Positions 52,777 through 61,658 of a stretch of 64,000 bases of DNA are shown one piece after another. Origin of the DNA: an uncultured Acidobacteriia bacterium (GTDB lineage: Bacteria > Acidobacteriota > Terriglobia > Bryobacterales > Bryobacteraceae); NCBI GenBank assembly GCA_903909435.1, contig CAIVVT010000147.1:124001-188000 (forward strand). Reading direction: 5' to 3'. The notes below the pieces were generated by a model that saw nothing but the letters and a program-made list of their open reading frames with translations, was not told the origin of the DNA and did not search any database. Both the position numbers and the translations under genes were made by a program. Each line of letters opens with the position of its first letter. The first letter of the stretch is position 1.

Positions 52777-53628
52777 ATGCAACGACGAAAGTTTCTCACG
52801 GGCGCGATCAGTCTAAGCGCGTTCCCCTACCACCTCTTCGCGGGAACGACGAAGAAGTCGGCCAGCGATGTAATTGAGTTGGGGCCGAAGAAGGTGAAGG
52901 TATCACGCCTTGCTATGGGCACCGGGACAAACGGGTCGGGAGGAAGCTCGAACCAGACGCGCAAACTGGGAATGAGCGGTTTGTCGGAACTGCTGCACAA
53001 CGCCTATGACAACGGCGTGGCGTTCTACGACTCCGCCGATCAGTACGGCACGCACCCATACGTCAAAGAGGCGCTGAAGAAGGTCCCGCGCGAAAAAGTC
53101 GCCATCTTATCGAAAACGCACGCCAACACGTACGAGGAAATGAAGGCCGATATGGCGCGTTTCCAGAAGGAACTGGGGTCTGACTACATTGACGTCATGC
53201 TGCTGCACTGCATGATGGATCCCGACTGGCCGGAGCGCAAGAAGGGTGCCATGGAGTTCATCACCGAGGCCCAGTCCAAGGGCCTGATCAAGACCAAGGG
53301 TGTCAGTTGCCACACGCTGGGAGCTTTGCGCACGTCCGCCAAGACCCCCTGGGTTGAGGTTCAACTGGCGCGGATCAACCCGGCCGGCGCAGTGATGGAC
53401 GCTGACCCTCAGACTGTGTTGAGCGTGTTGAAGGAGATGAAAGCTGCGGGCAAAGGCGTCATCGGGATGAAGATCTTCGGTGCCGGCAAATTGCGCCACC
53501 GGGCGGACGAGTGCCTTCAGTTTGCGCTGGCTCAGGACTGCGTGGATTGCTTCACCATCGGCAGTGAAAGCATCGCCGAATTCACCGATCTGACCAAGAA
53601 AATCCCTGCCGCGGCCGTGCGCGGCTAG
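52777..53628 (+). CDS. Tat-exported aldo/keto reductase
   Basis: 283 residues from the ATG at 52777 with GCAGGAGG 6 bases upstream; upstream open codons are not protein-like. Tat leader MQRRKFLTGAISLSAFPYH. The AKR barrel is shown by FYDSADQYGTHPYVKEAL (catalytic Asp and Tyr), ILSKTHAN (Lys) and LLHCMMD (His). NADPH-binding residues lie near the C terminus (IGSESIAEF). Exported AKRs are frequent in Solibacter-like genomes; how they receive cofactor is not known. A hairpin terminator follows. Confidence 0.83.
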   Translation: MQRRKFLTGAISLSAFPYHLFAGTTKKSASDVIELGPKKVKVSRLAMGTGTNGSGGSSNQTRKLGMSGLSELLHNAYDNGVAFYDSADQYGTHPYVKEALKKVPREKVAILSKTHANTYEEMKADMARFQKELGSDYIDVMLLHCMMDPDWPERKKGAMEFITEAQSKGLIKTKGVSCHTLGALRTSAKTPWVEVQLARINPAGAVMDADPQTVLSVLKEMKAAGKGVIGMKIFGAGKLRHRADECLQFALAQDCVDCFTIGSESIAEFTDLTKKIPAAAVRG

Positions 53629-53680
53629 CACCGTCAGCAAGCAGTTTCTGCGAACCGGAAGCGACCGGTATCCAGCGAGG

Positions 53681-53708
53681 GCCGCCGTAACAGGCGGTCT
53701 TCTGTTTA
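53681..53708 (+). terminator. Rho-independent terminator candidate after the aldo/keto reductase gene
   Basis: GCCGCC-GTAACA-GGCGGT (53681-53698, last pair G-T) followed by TCTTCTGTTT. The T-run is interrupted, so strength is uncertain. Confidence 0.5.
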
Positions 53709-53840
53709 TTGGCGCCAGCGCACGCGTTCACCCGAGGTGGGTCGGGCGATTCCCCCGGCAGCGGCAATCCACGCAAAAACGGCTCTTGAAGTCTGCTGCG
53801 TGAGGATGGCGTGCGGGCATCGACGGCGTAAGCTGCGGCT

Positions 53841-54143
53841 TCAATGCGCTGCGGGAGGAGTCGTGGGCACGATGATCATCTGCTCATTCCGCTTCTGAAG
53901 GTTGTACAACTCGCGGACCTTCTTCTCGCGGAACTGCTGGTCCGTGTCCAGCTTCTGAATGAACTCCCGGTGGTTCTGGAGTTCCTCGCGCAGTCGCTGA
54001 TTCTCTTCTTCCATGATCCGCACTTTGTCCCGCTTTTCAAGAGCGGCCGGTATCCCGACCGGGCTGCGCAGGTACGCGGCGACACTGAACGTGATCAGGC
54101 CGAACGCCATCAACAGACCGAGATTCCGGAGAATACTTCGCAT
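53841..54143 (-). CDS. FtsB/DivIC-like septum formation initiator protein
   Basis: 100 residues: one N-terminal membrane helix (about 8-25, LGLLMAFGLITFSVAAYL), then a coiled coil (KVRIMEEENQRLREELQNHR) and a conserved-looking end with VRELYNLQKRNEQMIIVP. This is the size and layout of FtsB/DivIC, which bind FtsL and FtsQ in the division complex. The family is short and variable, so the call rests on layout. Divergent from cutA with about 80 bases between. Confidence 0.65.
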   Translation of the reverse strand: MRSILRNLGLLMAFGLITFSVAAYLRSPVGIPAALEKRDKVRIMEEENQRLREELQNHREFIQKLDTDQQFREKKVRELYNLQKRNEQMIIVPTTPPAAH

Positions 54144-54227
54144 GGGACGATTCAGACCTTCCCCTAGTTTATAATCGGATTCGCTTGTTCAGTCCACGAC
54201 AAAGCGAAATTCTTATGTTTGAAGCCT

Positions 54228-54557
54228 ATGACAGACAAGATTCTTGTGCTTACGACCTGCAGTTCAGAGGAAGAAGCTGGCCGGATCGCAAAATCTCTGG
54301 TCGAATCGCGACTCGCCGCTTGCGTGGCCATAACGCCGGGGGTGCACAGTGTGTACCGCTGGGAGGGCGCGATCGAGCAGAGTGAGGAGTGGTCGCTGGC
54401 CATCAAGTCGCGACGTGATCTGTTCGAACCCTTGACTGCCGCACTCCGCCGGCTGCACAGTTATGCGACGCCTGAGATCCTTGCGCTCCCAATCTGGGAT
54501 GGAGGGCCGGAGTATTTGAAGTGGATGGATGCGGAACTACGGCCTGCGGACGCGTGA
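54228..54557 (+). CDS. cutA: Divalent-cation tolerance protein CutA
   Basis: 109 residues from the ATG at 54228. VLTTCSSEEEAGRIAKSLVESRLAACV opens the CutA1 fold, VHSVYRWEGAIEQSEEWSLAIKS follows, and LHSYATPEILALPI with EYLKWMDAEL ends it. CutA proteins are trimeric ferredoxin-like proteins linked to copper tolerance; the biochemical role is unclear. In-frame TTG three codons earlier is less likely. Confidence 0.92.
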   Translation: MTDKILVLTTCSSEEEAGRIAKSLVESRLAACVAITPGVHSVYRWEGAIEQSEEWSLAIKSRRDLFEPLTAALRRLHSYATPEILALPIWDGGPEYLKWMDAELRPADA

Positions 54558-54696
54558 GGCGTTCCTCTTGGGCGCGGTGGACGACGACTAGCGTTCCCCC
54601 CTGCAAATCTACCGTGTTTGCAGATCAGCCCAGTTGCAAGCGCCCTGCCAAGCGCGTTCAGACTGCCGCCAAGCCGCGTCCTTCGGTGATTTCTGC

Positions 54697-55341
54697 TCAG
54701 CCGTCACCCTGGATTTCCCACTGGTTCTCTAGGATTCGGGAGTACTCTCCAGAGGCGTACAGCTCAAAGGTAAACTCGTCCGGTGTGGCTGGACCGCCGG
54801 GCTGATTCTCCTTCCAGCAAAGGAACAGCTTGTCGGCATAGCGATGGTAGTCCAATAGGAACTCCGCTTGCGCGACGTCTGCTCCCGGGGGACATGCAAA
54901 GACGGCATTCAATCCGATTGCCCGCGAGAACAGTGATTTGTAGTCGGCGACGCCCCAGCCCTGGAGTTTCGCGTGAATGTGGGCCGGCGCTTCACTCACC
55001 AGGAGAGACGCAAAACTGGTCTTTGACAGTCCTGCTTCCCTAAGCTTCTCCTCGCGGGCGATGACTTCGGAGCATTGATCCAGCCAGCGGTTCAAGTCGA
55101 GTCCGACATAATACAGCATTCTCACTTCGCAGACTCGGCCATCGATCACGCGCTTCTCGAGCACCTCCCGCTTGCAGTCGCCCATGGGAAGTACACCCGC
55201 CAGCATCAACTGAGCACGGGAACACTCAACCAGCGTGTCGGGCCCCCGCTTATCTGCGAATGGATGCAAGATCAGCGGAGGCAACTCCCAGCGCCGCGTC
55301 ACAGATCGACGCGGAGAGGAAGACGGCTCGGGATTGGTCAC
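54697..55341 (-). CDS. Hypothetical protein beside the collagen-like genes
   Basis: 214 residues from a GTG. No family is recognised. It is soluble, mixed alpha/beta, has no signal peptide, and includes VIDGRVCEVRMLYYVGLDLN, SLLVSEAPAHIHAKLQGWG and DKLFLCWKENQPGGPATPDEF. Same strand as and downstream of the two collagen-like genes (155 bases from the nearer stop), so it may belong to the same unit. No catalytic motif can be named. Confidence 0.6.
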   Translation of the reverse strand: MTNPEPSSSPRRSVTRRWELPPLILHPFADKRGPDTLVECSRAQLMLAGVLPMGDCKREVLEKRVIDGRVCEVRMLYYVGLDLNRWLDQCSEVIAREEKLREAGLSKTSFASLLVSEAPAHIHAKLQGWGVADYKSLFSRAIGLNAVFACPPGADVAQAEFLLDYHRYADKLFLCWKENQPGGPATPDEFTFELYASGEYSRILENQWEIQGDG

Positions 55342-55496
55342 TCGTCACTCTCCTATGAATCGCTTATCGGCCGGGCGGGTAGCGGCGATAGGGAATCGGG
55401 CGAAGATTGGGCTTGGGCTTCCGGGCGAATCAGACCAGGATTGACGGGGAGTGTGCGGTCCCGCTGCAACGCTCTACGCACCCCGCGGAAGCCCGC

Positions 55497-56870
55497 TCAG
55501 GGCAGCCTTGTGCCGACTCCAGGCGGCCCCGCTTGGCTCACGGGTTCGGGAGAAGCTTGCCCGCGAGGCGTGGATTCCCCGCCAGCCTGAGCCTGGGCAT
55601 TGCTCGTAACCCGTTCCCGATGCTCATTGAGGAATACCGCCGGTGCCTCTCGTGAACGGCCTGCCGCGCCGTCCATACCGCGTCGGCCCGGACTCCCCAC
55701 CGGCGCGCGTGGCGCACTCGGAGTTTCTCCCGGGGTTCTGCCCGGCCACCCCGCGGCTCCGCCCATGCCGGGCTCGCCGCCGCGCCCAGGTCTACCGGGT
55801 CGTGCGGCCAACGTCACCAGCTTGACCCGATCGGCCAGCTCGACCGGCACCGAGACGTAGACGTTAGACCCGATGCCGCCGTGCCCGCCCGCGCCGCCCG
55901 GTCCTCCATTGCCGCCCGCTCCACCCGGGCCGGCGGAGCCGCCCCGGACCAGACCGTGAATAGCGCGGCCCCCGTCCGCTCCGTCGCCGCCTTTCCCCCC
56001 GTCGCCACCCTTGCCGCCATCCCCTCCGTCGCCTCCGGCTCCGGCCTGCGCGAAGACGGTGAGCGGGCGTCCATCCGAGCGGATATCGCGCAAGGTGATT
56101 TCAGCGATCTTGCAGGCGCCGCCATTGCGGCCGTTCTCTCCCGCTCCACCGTCGCCGCCGTTACCCCCTGGGCTCCCAGCCAGGTTGCCTGGGCCGGCCA
56201 ACAGAATGGGCCCGAGCACCGACGAAGCCATCCCGGACGCATGGCCTGGCGCGCCTGCGGAGCCGTCCACACCGGCACGGCCCGATTGTCCGTTGGCGGG
56301 CCCCGGCCGCCGGCCCTGGGGGAAAGGGGTTGGCAGGATAGCGATGTCGAGTTCCGCCTCGCCCCTGATTTCGACCTGTTGGCAAACCATTGAAAACACG
56401 TTGCCGCGGACCACCAGCGAAGCCCCGGGCTGCAGAATCAATCTGCCCAGATTGACGATGCAGTACAACTCCAAATCCTCGGCGAGACCCCAATCTGAAG
56501 CGCGTGTGGACACGTCCCACACCTGCCCGGCTTCCACGGTCTGCTCGAGTACCGAAATTGCCTTCACGTGAGCGGGAAGGTGGTGGTTCAAGCCGGCAAG
56601 ATCGGCGTAGCTCACTGCACCGTCCGCGAAGACGTACGCTTCGCAGCGGTCGTGCATGCCCTGGCCCAGCCGCGATCGACTCGCGATTCCGTCGAAGAAC
56701 GTCCGGCTCCGCTCCTTGCGCTGCTCGCTGCCGACTCGCGAAAACACACGCCTCACATCGTCGATGCCGGTCAGCAGCGAGAACGAGATCTGCTCCTCTC
56801 CAGCCCGCAGACGGTCCGGGTCATGGCCGAGGAGCCTGGCGATTTGCAGGAACTCGCGGGGTGGCAACAT
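55497..56870 (-). CDS. Collagen-like Gly-rich repeat protein (copy 1)
   Basis: 457 residues. Residues 1-60 (MLPPREFLQIARLLGHDPD) align with the N terminus of the neighbouring paralogue; residues 85-185 form a shared domain with VNLGRLILQPGASLVVRGNV, likely beta-helical. From about 190 to 420 glycine fills roughly every second to third position, in short G-x-x and GGDGG-like units (GGDGGDGGKGGDGGKGGDG). A recurring LTVFAQAGAGGDGG unit and a strand with YVSVPVELADR interrupt it. No signal peptide or membrane helix. A C-terminal Pro/Gly tail follows. Function unknown; the domain design suggests a structural or surface role if exported. Confidence 0.75.
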   Translation of the reverse strand: MLPPREFLQIARLLGHDPDRLRAGEEQISFSLLTGIDDVRRVFSRVGSEQRKERSRTFFDGIASRSRLGQGMHDRCEAYVFADGAVSYADLAGLNHHLPAHVKAISVLEQTVEAGQVWDVSTRASDWGLAEDLELYCIVNLGRLILQPGASLVVRGNVFSMVCQQVEIRGEAELDIAILPTPFPQGRRPGPANGQSGRAGVDGSAGAPGHASGMASSVLGPILLAGPGNLAGSPGGNGGDGGAGENGRNGGACKIAEITLRDIRSDGRPLTVFAQAGAGGDGGDGGKGGDGGKGGDGADGGRAIHGLVRGGSAGPGGAGGNGGPGGAGGHGGIGSNVYVSVPVELADRVKLVTLAARPGRPGRGGEPGMGGAAGWPGRTPGETPSAPRAPVGSPGRRGMDGAAGRSREAPAVFLNEHRERVTSNAQAQAGGESTPRGQASPEPVSQAGPPGVGTRLP

Positions 56871-57020
56871 GCGGTCATTTTCCTCTCAGGGCGGGGCCAC
56901 TGGCCTTTTTATGTCCGTCGGCGGCGGCAAACTGTCCGCGCGCCACCCGGTGGCGCGGGCACATAGAGCCGGCCTGAATGTGCCCGTGTCAAAGATTTGA
57001 CATTCTCGCCAGCGGACTGG

Positions 57021-58223
57021 CTAGGTCTCGCTGATGTGGATTTCGCCCGGAGCGCCCGGCTTGGAACCCCGCGGACCGGCGCATCCGGGGTTGCCGGCCT
57101 GGCCCGGCTCGCCCGCTAAACCACGGCCGGTGTGTTTAGCTTCAGCGCCTCCGGTACCGCCCGCGCCTCCGGCTCCACCCGGTCCAGCTAATCCACCAGC
57201 GCCGGGAGGAGCCTCCTGCTGGAGCTTGGCAATTCTGCTGGTCTGTCCAGCCGGAACCGCCACGTAGATGTCCTCCGCCTTCGAGCCGTTCCCTCCGGTC
57301 CCGCCTGCCCCACCGGTGCCCCCGCAACCGCCGTTGCCGCCGTTGCCCGCGGCGGTGCCCGTGCAGCCGCAGGTCGCTCCATCGCCGCCGCGCCCGCCGT
57401 CCCCGCCCTTGCCTCCCGTCCCGCCCCTGCCGCCCGGACCTCCGGCACCGGACTGCGAAAGGATGGTAAAACTCTGGCCCGAGCCCACAATCCCGCCGGG
57501 ACCGATTCTGATCGTCGCCGTCAACGCCGGCAGCCCATCGCCGCCCTGGCCGCCCTGCGCGCCGGTCCCACCGGTGAACCCGGACGCTCCCGCTTCGCCA
57601 GGAGGTCCAGCGATGCCGGCAGAACTGCACGCGCCCGGCTTACCGGTCACCCCATTGCTGCCGGCGTCACCCATCCCGCCGTCGTGGCCGTTCACACCGG
57701 GCGCCCCGAGGATGGCCAGGTCGTAGCGCGGGCCGGGCGCTGTGGCCGTGTTCCGAATCAACGTCTGAATTGAAAGACTGAGCACCGTGTTGCGGATGAC
57801 GATGGAAGATCCAGGTTCCATGGTGAGCGTTCCGATGTTGAGCACGACCGGCGAAGTTGAGGTGCCGAGATCCCACTCCTCGCATGGCCCAAGCGTCTTG
57901 TCCGGGAGCGAGGTGGCCTGAACTTGCATCGGGAATGCGCCCCCGATTTGCTCCCGATCCTCAGCCGCCAGAGGCTCATCGGCGAAGATGTAGGAGCGAA
58001 CCCGATGCAGGACAGCCTCGACAGATCCTTCGGCAGAGGCTTGCGCCGACTTCAGCAGGGCTTCTGCGCGCTTTCGCCGATCCTCGGCAGGCATCGAATC
58101 ATGCAATAAGTGGTGCAACTCGTCGATGCTTTGAACGTTGATAATCGTTGAAACTTGTTGCCCGAGCTTTAGATTCTCGACATCATGTCCGAGCCGCGCG
58201 GCAATCCTATAAACTTCTTTCAT
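57021..58223 (-). CDS. Collagen-like Gly-rich repeat protein (copy 2)
   Basis: 400 residues from the ATG at 58223, chosen because MKEVYRIAARLGHDVENLKL aligns with the start of copy 1; an upstream in-frame ATG exists at 58310. Domain order is the same: N-terminal helical part, LNIGTLTMEPGSSIVIRNTV domain, then Gly-rich repeats (GGRGGTGGKGGDGGRGGDG, GGNGGCGGTGGAGGTGG) with the shared FTILSQSGAGGPGGRGG unit and IYVAVPAGQTSR strand. Contains CGCTG within the repeat, unlike copy 1. Tandem with copy 1 (150 bases apart), so the genes are products of duplication. No secretion signal seen. Confidence 0.75.
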   Translation of the reverse strand: MKEVYRIAARLGHDVENLKLGQQVSTIINVQSIDELHHLLHDSMPAEDRRKRAEALLKSAQASAEGSVEAVLHRVRSYIFADEPLAAEDREQIGGAFPMQVQATSLPDKTLGPCEEWDLGTSTSPVVLNIGTLTMEPGSSIVIRNTVLSLSIQTLIRNTATAPGPRYDLAILGAPGVNGHDGGMGDAGSNGVTGKPGACSSAGIAGPPGEAGASGFTGGTGAQGGQGGDGLPALTATIRIGPGGIVGSGQSFTILSQSGAGGPGGRGGTGGKGGDGGRGGDGATCGCTGTAAGNGGNGGCGGTGGAGGTGGNGSKAEDIYVAVPAGQTSRIAKLQQEAPPGAGGLAGPGGAGGAGGTGGAEAKHTGRGLAGEPGQAGNPGCAGPRGSKPGAPGEIHISET

Positions 58224-58555
58224 TTCTCCCCCGTATATTCGTGCGAATGCGAGACTCGCTCCACCACAGCTGGCAGCCATAGCGTGGCAGCGGCATCGCC
58301 AGGGATTCATTCAGAAGAATCCAGGCTATACTCTTTCCAATTTACGGAGCATCGTCAAGCGGGCCGGGACGCAACGCGCGCCAGCCTTTATCTGCGGGGT
58401 GCAGAATGTATTCAGGACTGAGCCGGGACACTGTGCGGGCCAGGTAAATAAATCCCGTTGTTACTGTATGGGAATAGGCGCAATGCAGCCACTCAGGTTC
58501 AGAATTGGCCTGTTCCGCTCCAGCCCCGTCTTTACCTGGGCTGTGCTACTAACTG
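58224..58555. other. Intergenic region upstream of the collagen-like genes
   Basis: 332 bases with no gene. It must hold the promoter of the collagen-like transcript (minus strand) and the 3' end region of the M28 peptidase gene comes just after it. No strong palindrome, riboswitch or terminator was seen. Confidence 0.35.
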
Positions 58556-60394
58556 TCAGCGGCGAGTCGTAAGCGTAGTCCTGCCTTCCATCTCTTTGCC
58601 GTCGCGCCGCCATTTCACCAGAATCTCGTCGCCAGGCTTGTGCATGCGCAGCGCCTGGCTGAAGTCGTAGAGATTCTTGATTGGCGTACCGGCAAATTCG
58701 AAAATAATGTCACCGGCCTTCAGTCCCGCCTTGGACGCCGGGCCACCGTCACGCACGTCGGAGATCCGGAAGCCACCCGCGACCTCGCTCATGTCCGGGA
58801 CGCTGCCAAAGTAGGGGCCGTATCCTGAATTGCTGGCCGATGCGGTTGCCACCTGAGGCGGTGCGGAAACGCGAACGTATTGCGGGCGGGCCGACGCATC
58901 CGCCAGTCGCTGCGTCGTATCGACCACCAGTTGCAGCAAACCGGCCGCGCTTTTTGCGTCGATCTTGTCCCAGGTGTCGCTGGGCTTGTGGTAGTCCGCG
59001 TGCAGCCCGGAGAAGAAGAACAACACGGGTACTTTGGCGACGGTGAACGACTGGTGGTCGCTGGAACCGTAGCCGCCCTGCTCGGTCAGATCGAGCTTCA
59101 AGGCCGGATAGTGGGGCGCTACCTCATCCATCAGGGCCTTGAGCGTCGTGCCGGTGGCCGTGCCTCCGACGAACACCTTCCCTTCGCGGATGCGGCCGAT
59201 CATGTCCATGTTGATCATCGCCACTGCCTGCTCCAGCGGCAGCAGCGGATGGTTGACGTACGCGGCGGAGCCCAGAAGCCCCATCTCCTCGCCCGAGAAG
59301 TTCAGGAATAGAATCCCGCGCTTCTGCTTCGGCCGGCTGCCGAAGTAGCGCGCCAGTTCGAGCACGGCCGAAGCACCCGACGCGTTGTCGTCCGCGCCCG
59401 GATGAATCTGCTTGCCCGCCAGGCTAGGCGCCATCGAGGAGAATTCGCCCATGCCCAGGTGGTCGAAATGCCCGCCCACGATCACGTACTCGGCGCTCTC
59501 TCCGGGCAGGTACGCGACGATGTTTGGCACTTCTTTCGACTCGCGCCGCACGTCGATTCCGGCATCTACGCTGAGATCCGCAGGAAAGGCGAAACTGGCC
59601 GGCTTGAGGTCCTTGTCCACCGCGGCGATCCACGTCTTGATGTCCTTGCCCGCGGCCTGGAACCACTCGTTGGCAACTTCCGCCTTCACCTGCACGAACG
59701 CGATCTCGCGGTAGCCGGGGCCCACCAGGGACGAGAACTTGTCCACATCGTCGGGATCGGTGTGATTGGGCAGGTCGTTGACGAAGAGTACGGCCTTCGC
59801 ACCGTGGAATTTCGCATTGACGGCCTTGTTGTCGAGTTGCGAATGGCGCGTCATTACCTTGCCGGCGAAAACGCTCTTCTCGTCGAACTCCTGCGGTTCG
59901 TGGCGCAATACGACGACGATCTTGTCTTTCACGTCGAGGCCAGCGTAGTCGTCATAGTTGTACTCGGGAGCGGAGATGCCGTAGCCCGCGAAAACCAACT
60001 GTCCGGAGAAATCGCCAGTGGCCGAAAAGTTAAAGGGTTGAAAACTCTTGCCGGATTCGAGCGCGTGCGTCTGACCTCCGCGCGTCCAGGCGAGGTGATT
60101 CTTTGGGCCCAGGCTCGCGTTCACCGTGACCTCGTAGCGCTGGATGTAGTCTTTGCCGGCGACGGGCGGGACGTGGGCCTTCTTGTACTCGTGGGCCAGC
60201 CACTTGGCAGCCTTTTCGAGTTCCGGGGAGCCGGTCATGCGGCCCTTCATCTCGGGCTTCGCCAAATAATGAACCGTGTCGCGATAAGTGGAAGCGGTAA
60301 TCGAATACTGACCCGCTGGCAATAGCGCCGCGGCAACAACTAGGGACCCGAGGAGCCGCACGCCTCTACGCAGGATTGTCTGGTTGAACATCAC
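58556..60394 (-). CDS. Secreted M28 aminopeptidase with PA and PDZ domains
   Basis: 612 residues from a GTG (ATG one codon later is possible); signal peptide within residues 1-30 (VRLLGSLVVAAALLPAG). A PA domain covers about 110-250. The M28 two-zinc site has HFDHLG, HPGADDNASGA, FSGEEMGLLGS, MDMIGR and SDHQSF in order, with the catalytic Glu in SGEE. A C-terminal PDZ domain (about 520-600: GPASKAGLKAGDIIFEFAG) may bind peptide ends. Releases N-terminal amino acids outside the cytoplasm. Confidence 0.9.
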   Translation of the reverse strand: MMFNQTILRRGVRLLGSLVVAAALLPAGQYSITASTYRDTVHYLAKPEMKGRMTGSPELEKAAKWLAHEYKKAHVPPVAGKDYIQRYEVTVNASLGPKNHLAWTRGGQTHALESGKSFQPFNFSATGDFSGQLVFAGYGISAPEYNYDDYAGLDVKDKIVVVLRHEPQEFDEKSVFAGKVMTRHSQLDNKAVNAKFHGAKAVLFVNDLPNHTDPDDVDKFSSLVGPGYREIAFVQVKAEVANEWFQAAGKDIKTWIAAVDKDLKPASFAFPADLSVDAGIDVRRESKEVPNIVAYLPGESAEYVIVGGHFDHLGMGEFSSMAPSLAGKQIHPGADDNASGASAVLELARYFGSRPKQKRGILFLNFSGEEMGLLGSAAYVNHPLLPLEQAVAMINMDMIGRIREGKVFVGGTATGTTLKALMDEVAPHYPALKLDLTEQGGYGSSDHQSFTVAKVPVLFFFSGLHADYHKPSDTWDKIDAKSAAGLLQLVVDTTQRLADASARPQYVRVSAPPQVATASASNSGYGPYFGSVPDMSEVAGGFRISDVRDGGPASKAGLKAGDIIFEFAGTPIKNLYDFSQALRMHKPGDEILVKWRRDGKEMEGRTTLTTRR

Positions 60395-60511
60395 GCCGAA
60401 ATTCCTTCCTAATCAAGCCACCCGGTCACATTCACGCTGCCATCGAAACCCACCCGGCACAGAGCCGCTAACCACGAAGCGCGGTCAAGTCAGTGAACCG
60501 GCGCCGCTCCC

Positions 60512-61477
60512 TCAGTGCTTGCCTGGGACCGGCAGGCTGATCTGGCAGCACTTTTCCGCTTCCTCTCCGGTCGTCTTGGCGCGGTCGAGTTCCAGGTCGA
60601 TCAGGGTCTTGATCTGTTCCCAGGGGAAGTTCCCCGGGACGGGCCGGCCGTTGATGTACAGCGAAGGCGTCGAGGTGACGCGCAGATTGCGTCCTTCGGC
60701 CACGGTACGATCCACCTCGGCTTCCGTCGCCCGGCGGTCCATGCAGGCGCCCAACTGAACTGTGTCGAGATTCTTCGTTGCCGCCCACTCCAGCACCTTC
60801 GTCCGGAACTGCGTCAGGTCCGGCTGTGCGGTCACCTTGACGGCATCGTTGATCGCAGTCTGATTCTCAAACACGTAGTCGTGATAGTCCCAGAAGGCCG
60901 GGGCGTTCTGGCGGTAGATACAGCGCCCGGCGATGGCGGCCGGCTTGGCCCAGGGGTGAATGTTTTCCAGCGGGAATTCCTTGAAGTACAGCCGCACTTC
61001 GGACGGGTACGTCTTGAGCAGGTTGTCTCGTAATACCTTCGCCTCTTCCTTGCAGAACGGGCACTCGAAATCCGTGAAGAGTACCATCACGACCTTCGCA
61101 CCGGGCGTGCCGAGGCTCGGGGACAGGTCCGTGTGCAGCTTCTTCAACTCGTCCGCGAAAGGAGTCTGCGCGACGTCGTACACCGCGCCGCGAACGATCT
61201 TCTGTCCATCGCTGGAGACGTAGAAGATCTCATCCACGGAGACTTTCTGGTAACTGCCTGTCACCTTGACGGTCTTGTAGCCCGGCATCGGAGCAGGTTC
61301 GGGGTCCGCGATCTTGATGTCGATGCGCTTGTCCCAGGGCATCAGGTAGCGGACGTAGGCCTCCATGGTGGCCTTATCGAACGCCGATTTCTTGTCGGCT
61401 TTCGTCGCTGCGGGTGTCTGAGCGAAAGCAGCGAGCAGGGTGGTGGCGGCTACCGACGCCAGGCGGAGCAATCTCAT
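60512..61477 (-). CDS. DsbA/BdbD-like thiol-disulfide oxidoreductase
   Basis: 321 residues from the ATG at 61477, which opens the signal peptide (MRLLRLASVAATTLLAAFAQ). A domain of about 100 residues without known family precedes the thioredoxin fold; the redox motif is CPFC at 139-142 in FTDFECPFCKEE, and the cis-proline region is TSTPSLYINGRP. The C-terminal residues include a CC pair (EEAEKCCQISL). Probably oxidises or exchanges disulfides of secreted proteins. Confidence 0.85.
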   Translation of the reverse strand: MRLLRLASVAATTLLAAFAQTPAATKADKKSAFDKATMEAYVRYLMPWDKRIDIKIADPEPAPMPGYKTVKVTGSYQKVSVDEIFYVSSDGQKIVRGAVYDVAQTPFADELKKLHTDLSPSLGTPGAKVVMVLFTDFECPFCKEEAKVLRDNLLKTYPSEVRLYFKEFPLENIHPWAKPAAIAGRCIYRQNAPAFWDYHDYVFENQTAINDAVKVTAQPDLTQFRTKVLEWAATKNLDTVQLGACMDRRATEAEVDRTVAEGRNLRVTSTPSLYINGRPVPGNFPWEQIKTLIDLELDRAKTTGEEAEKCCQISLPVPGKH

Positions 61478-61658
61478 GAGTTTTATTGTAATGGGCGAAT
61501 GCCATCGAACGGAGTATCGTGAACGATTAGCGGCGTAGCGCACTCACGATCCAGCCAGCGTGTCCGCTAGCATGGAGCTATTCCAGGCGCTCCCGCGCTG
61601 GTGTCTCTGCGGGATGTGCTGCCGCCACGATCCCCAGGGTTTGACGTGTGGGGTTTCC

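Noticed and set aside
55600-57700. Short tandem GC-rich repeats that look like a CRISPR or satellite array
   Set aside because: They are codon-level repeats for Gly-rich collagen-like proteins; there is no constant repeat plus variable spacer pattern and no cas gene.
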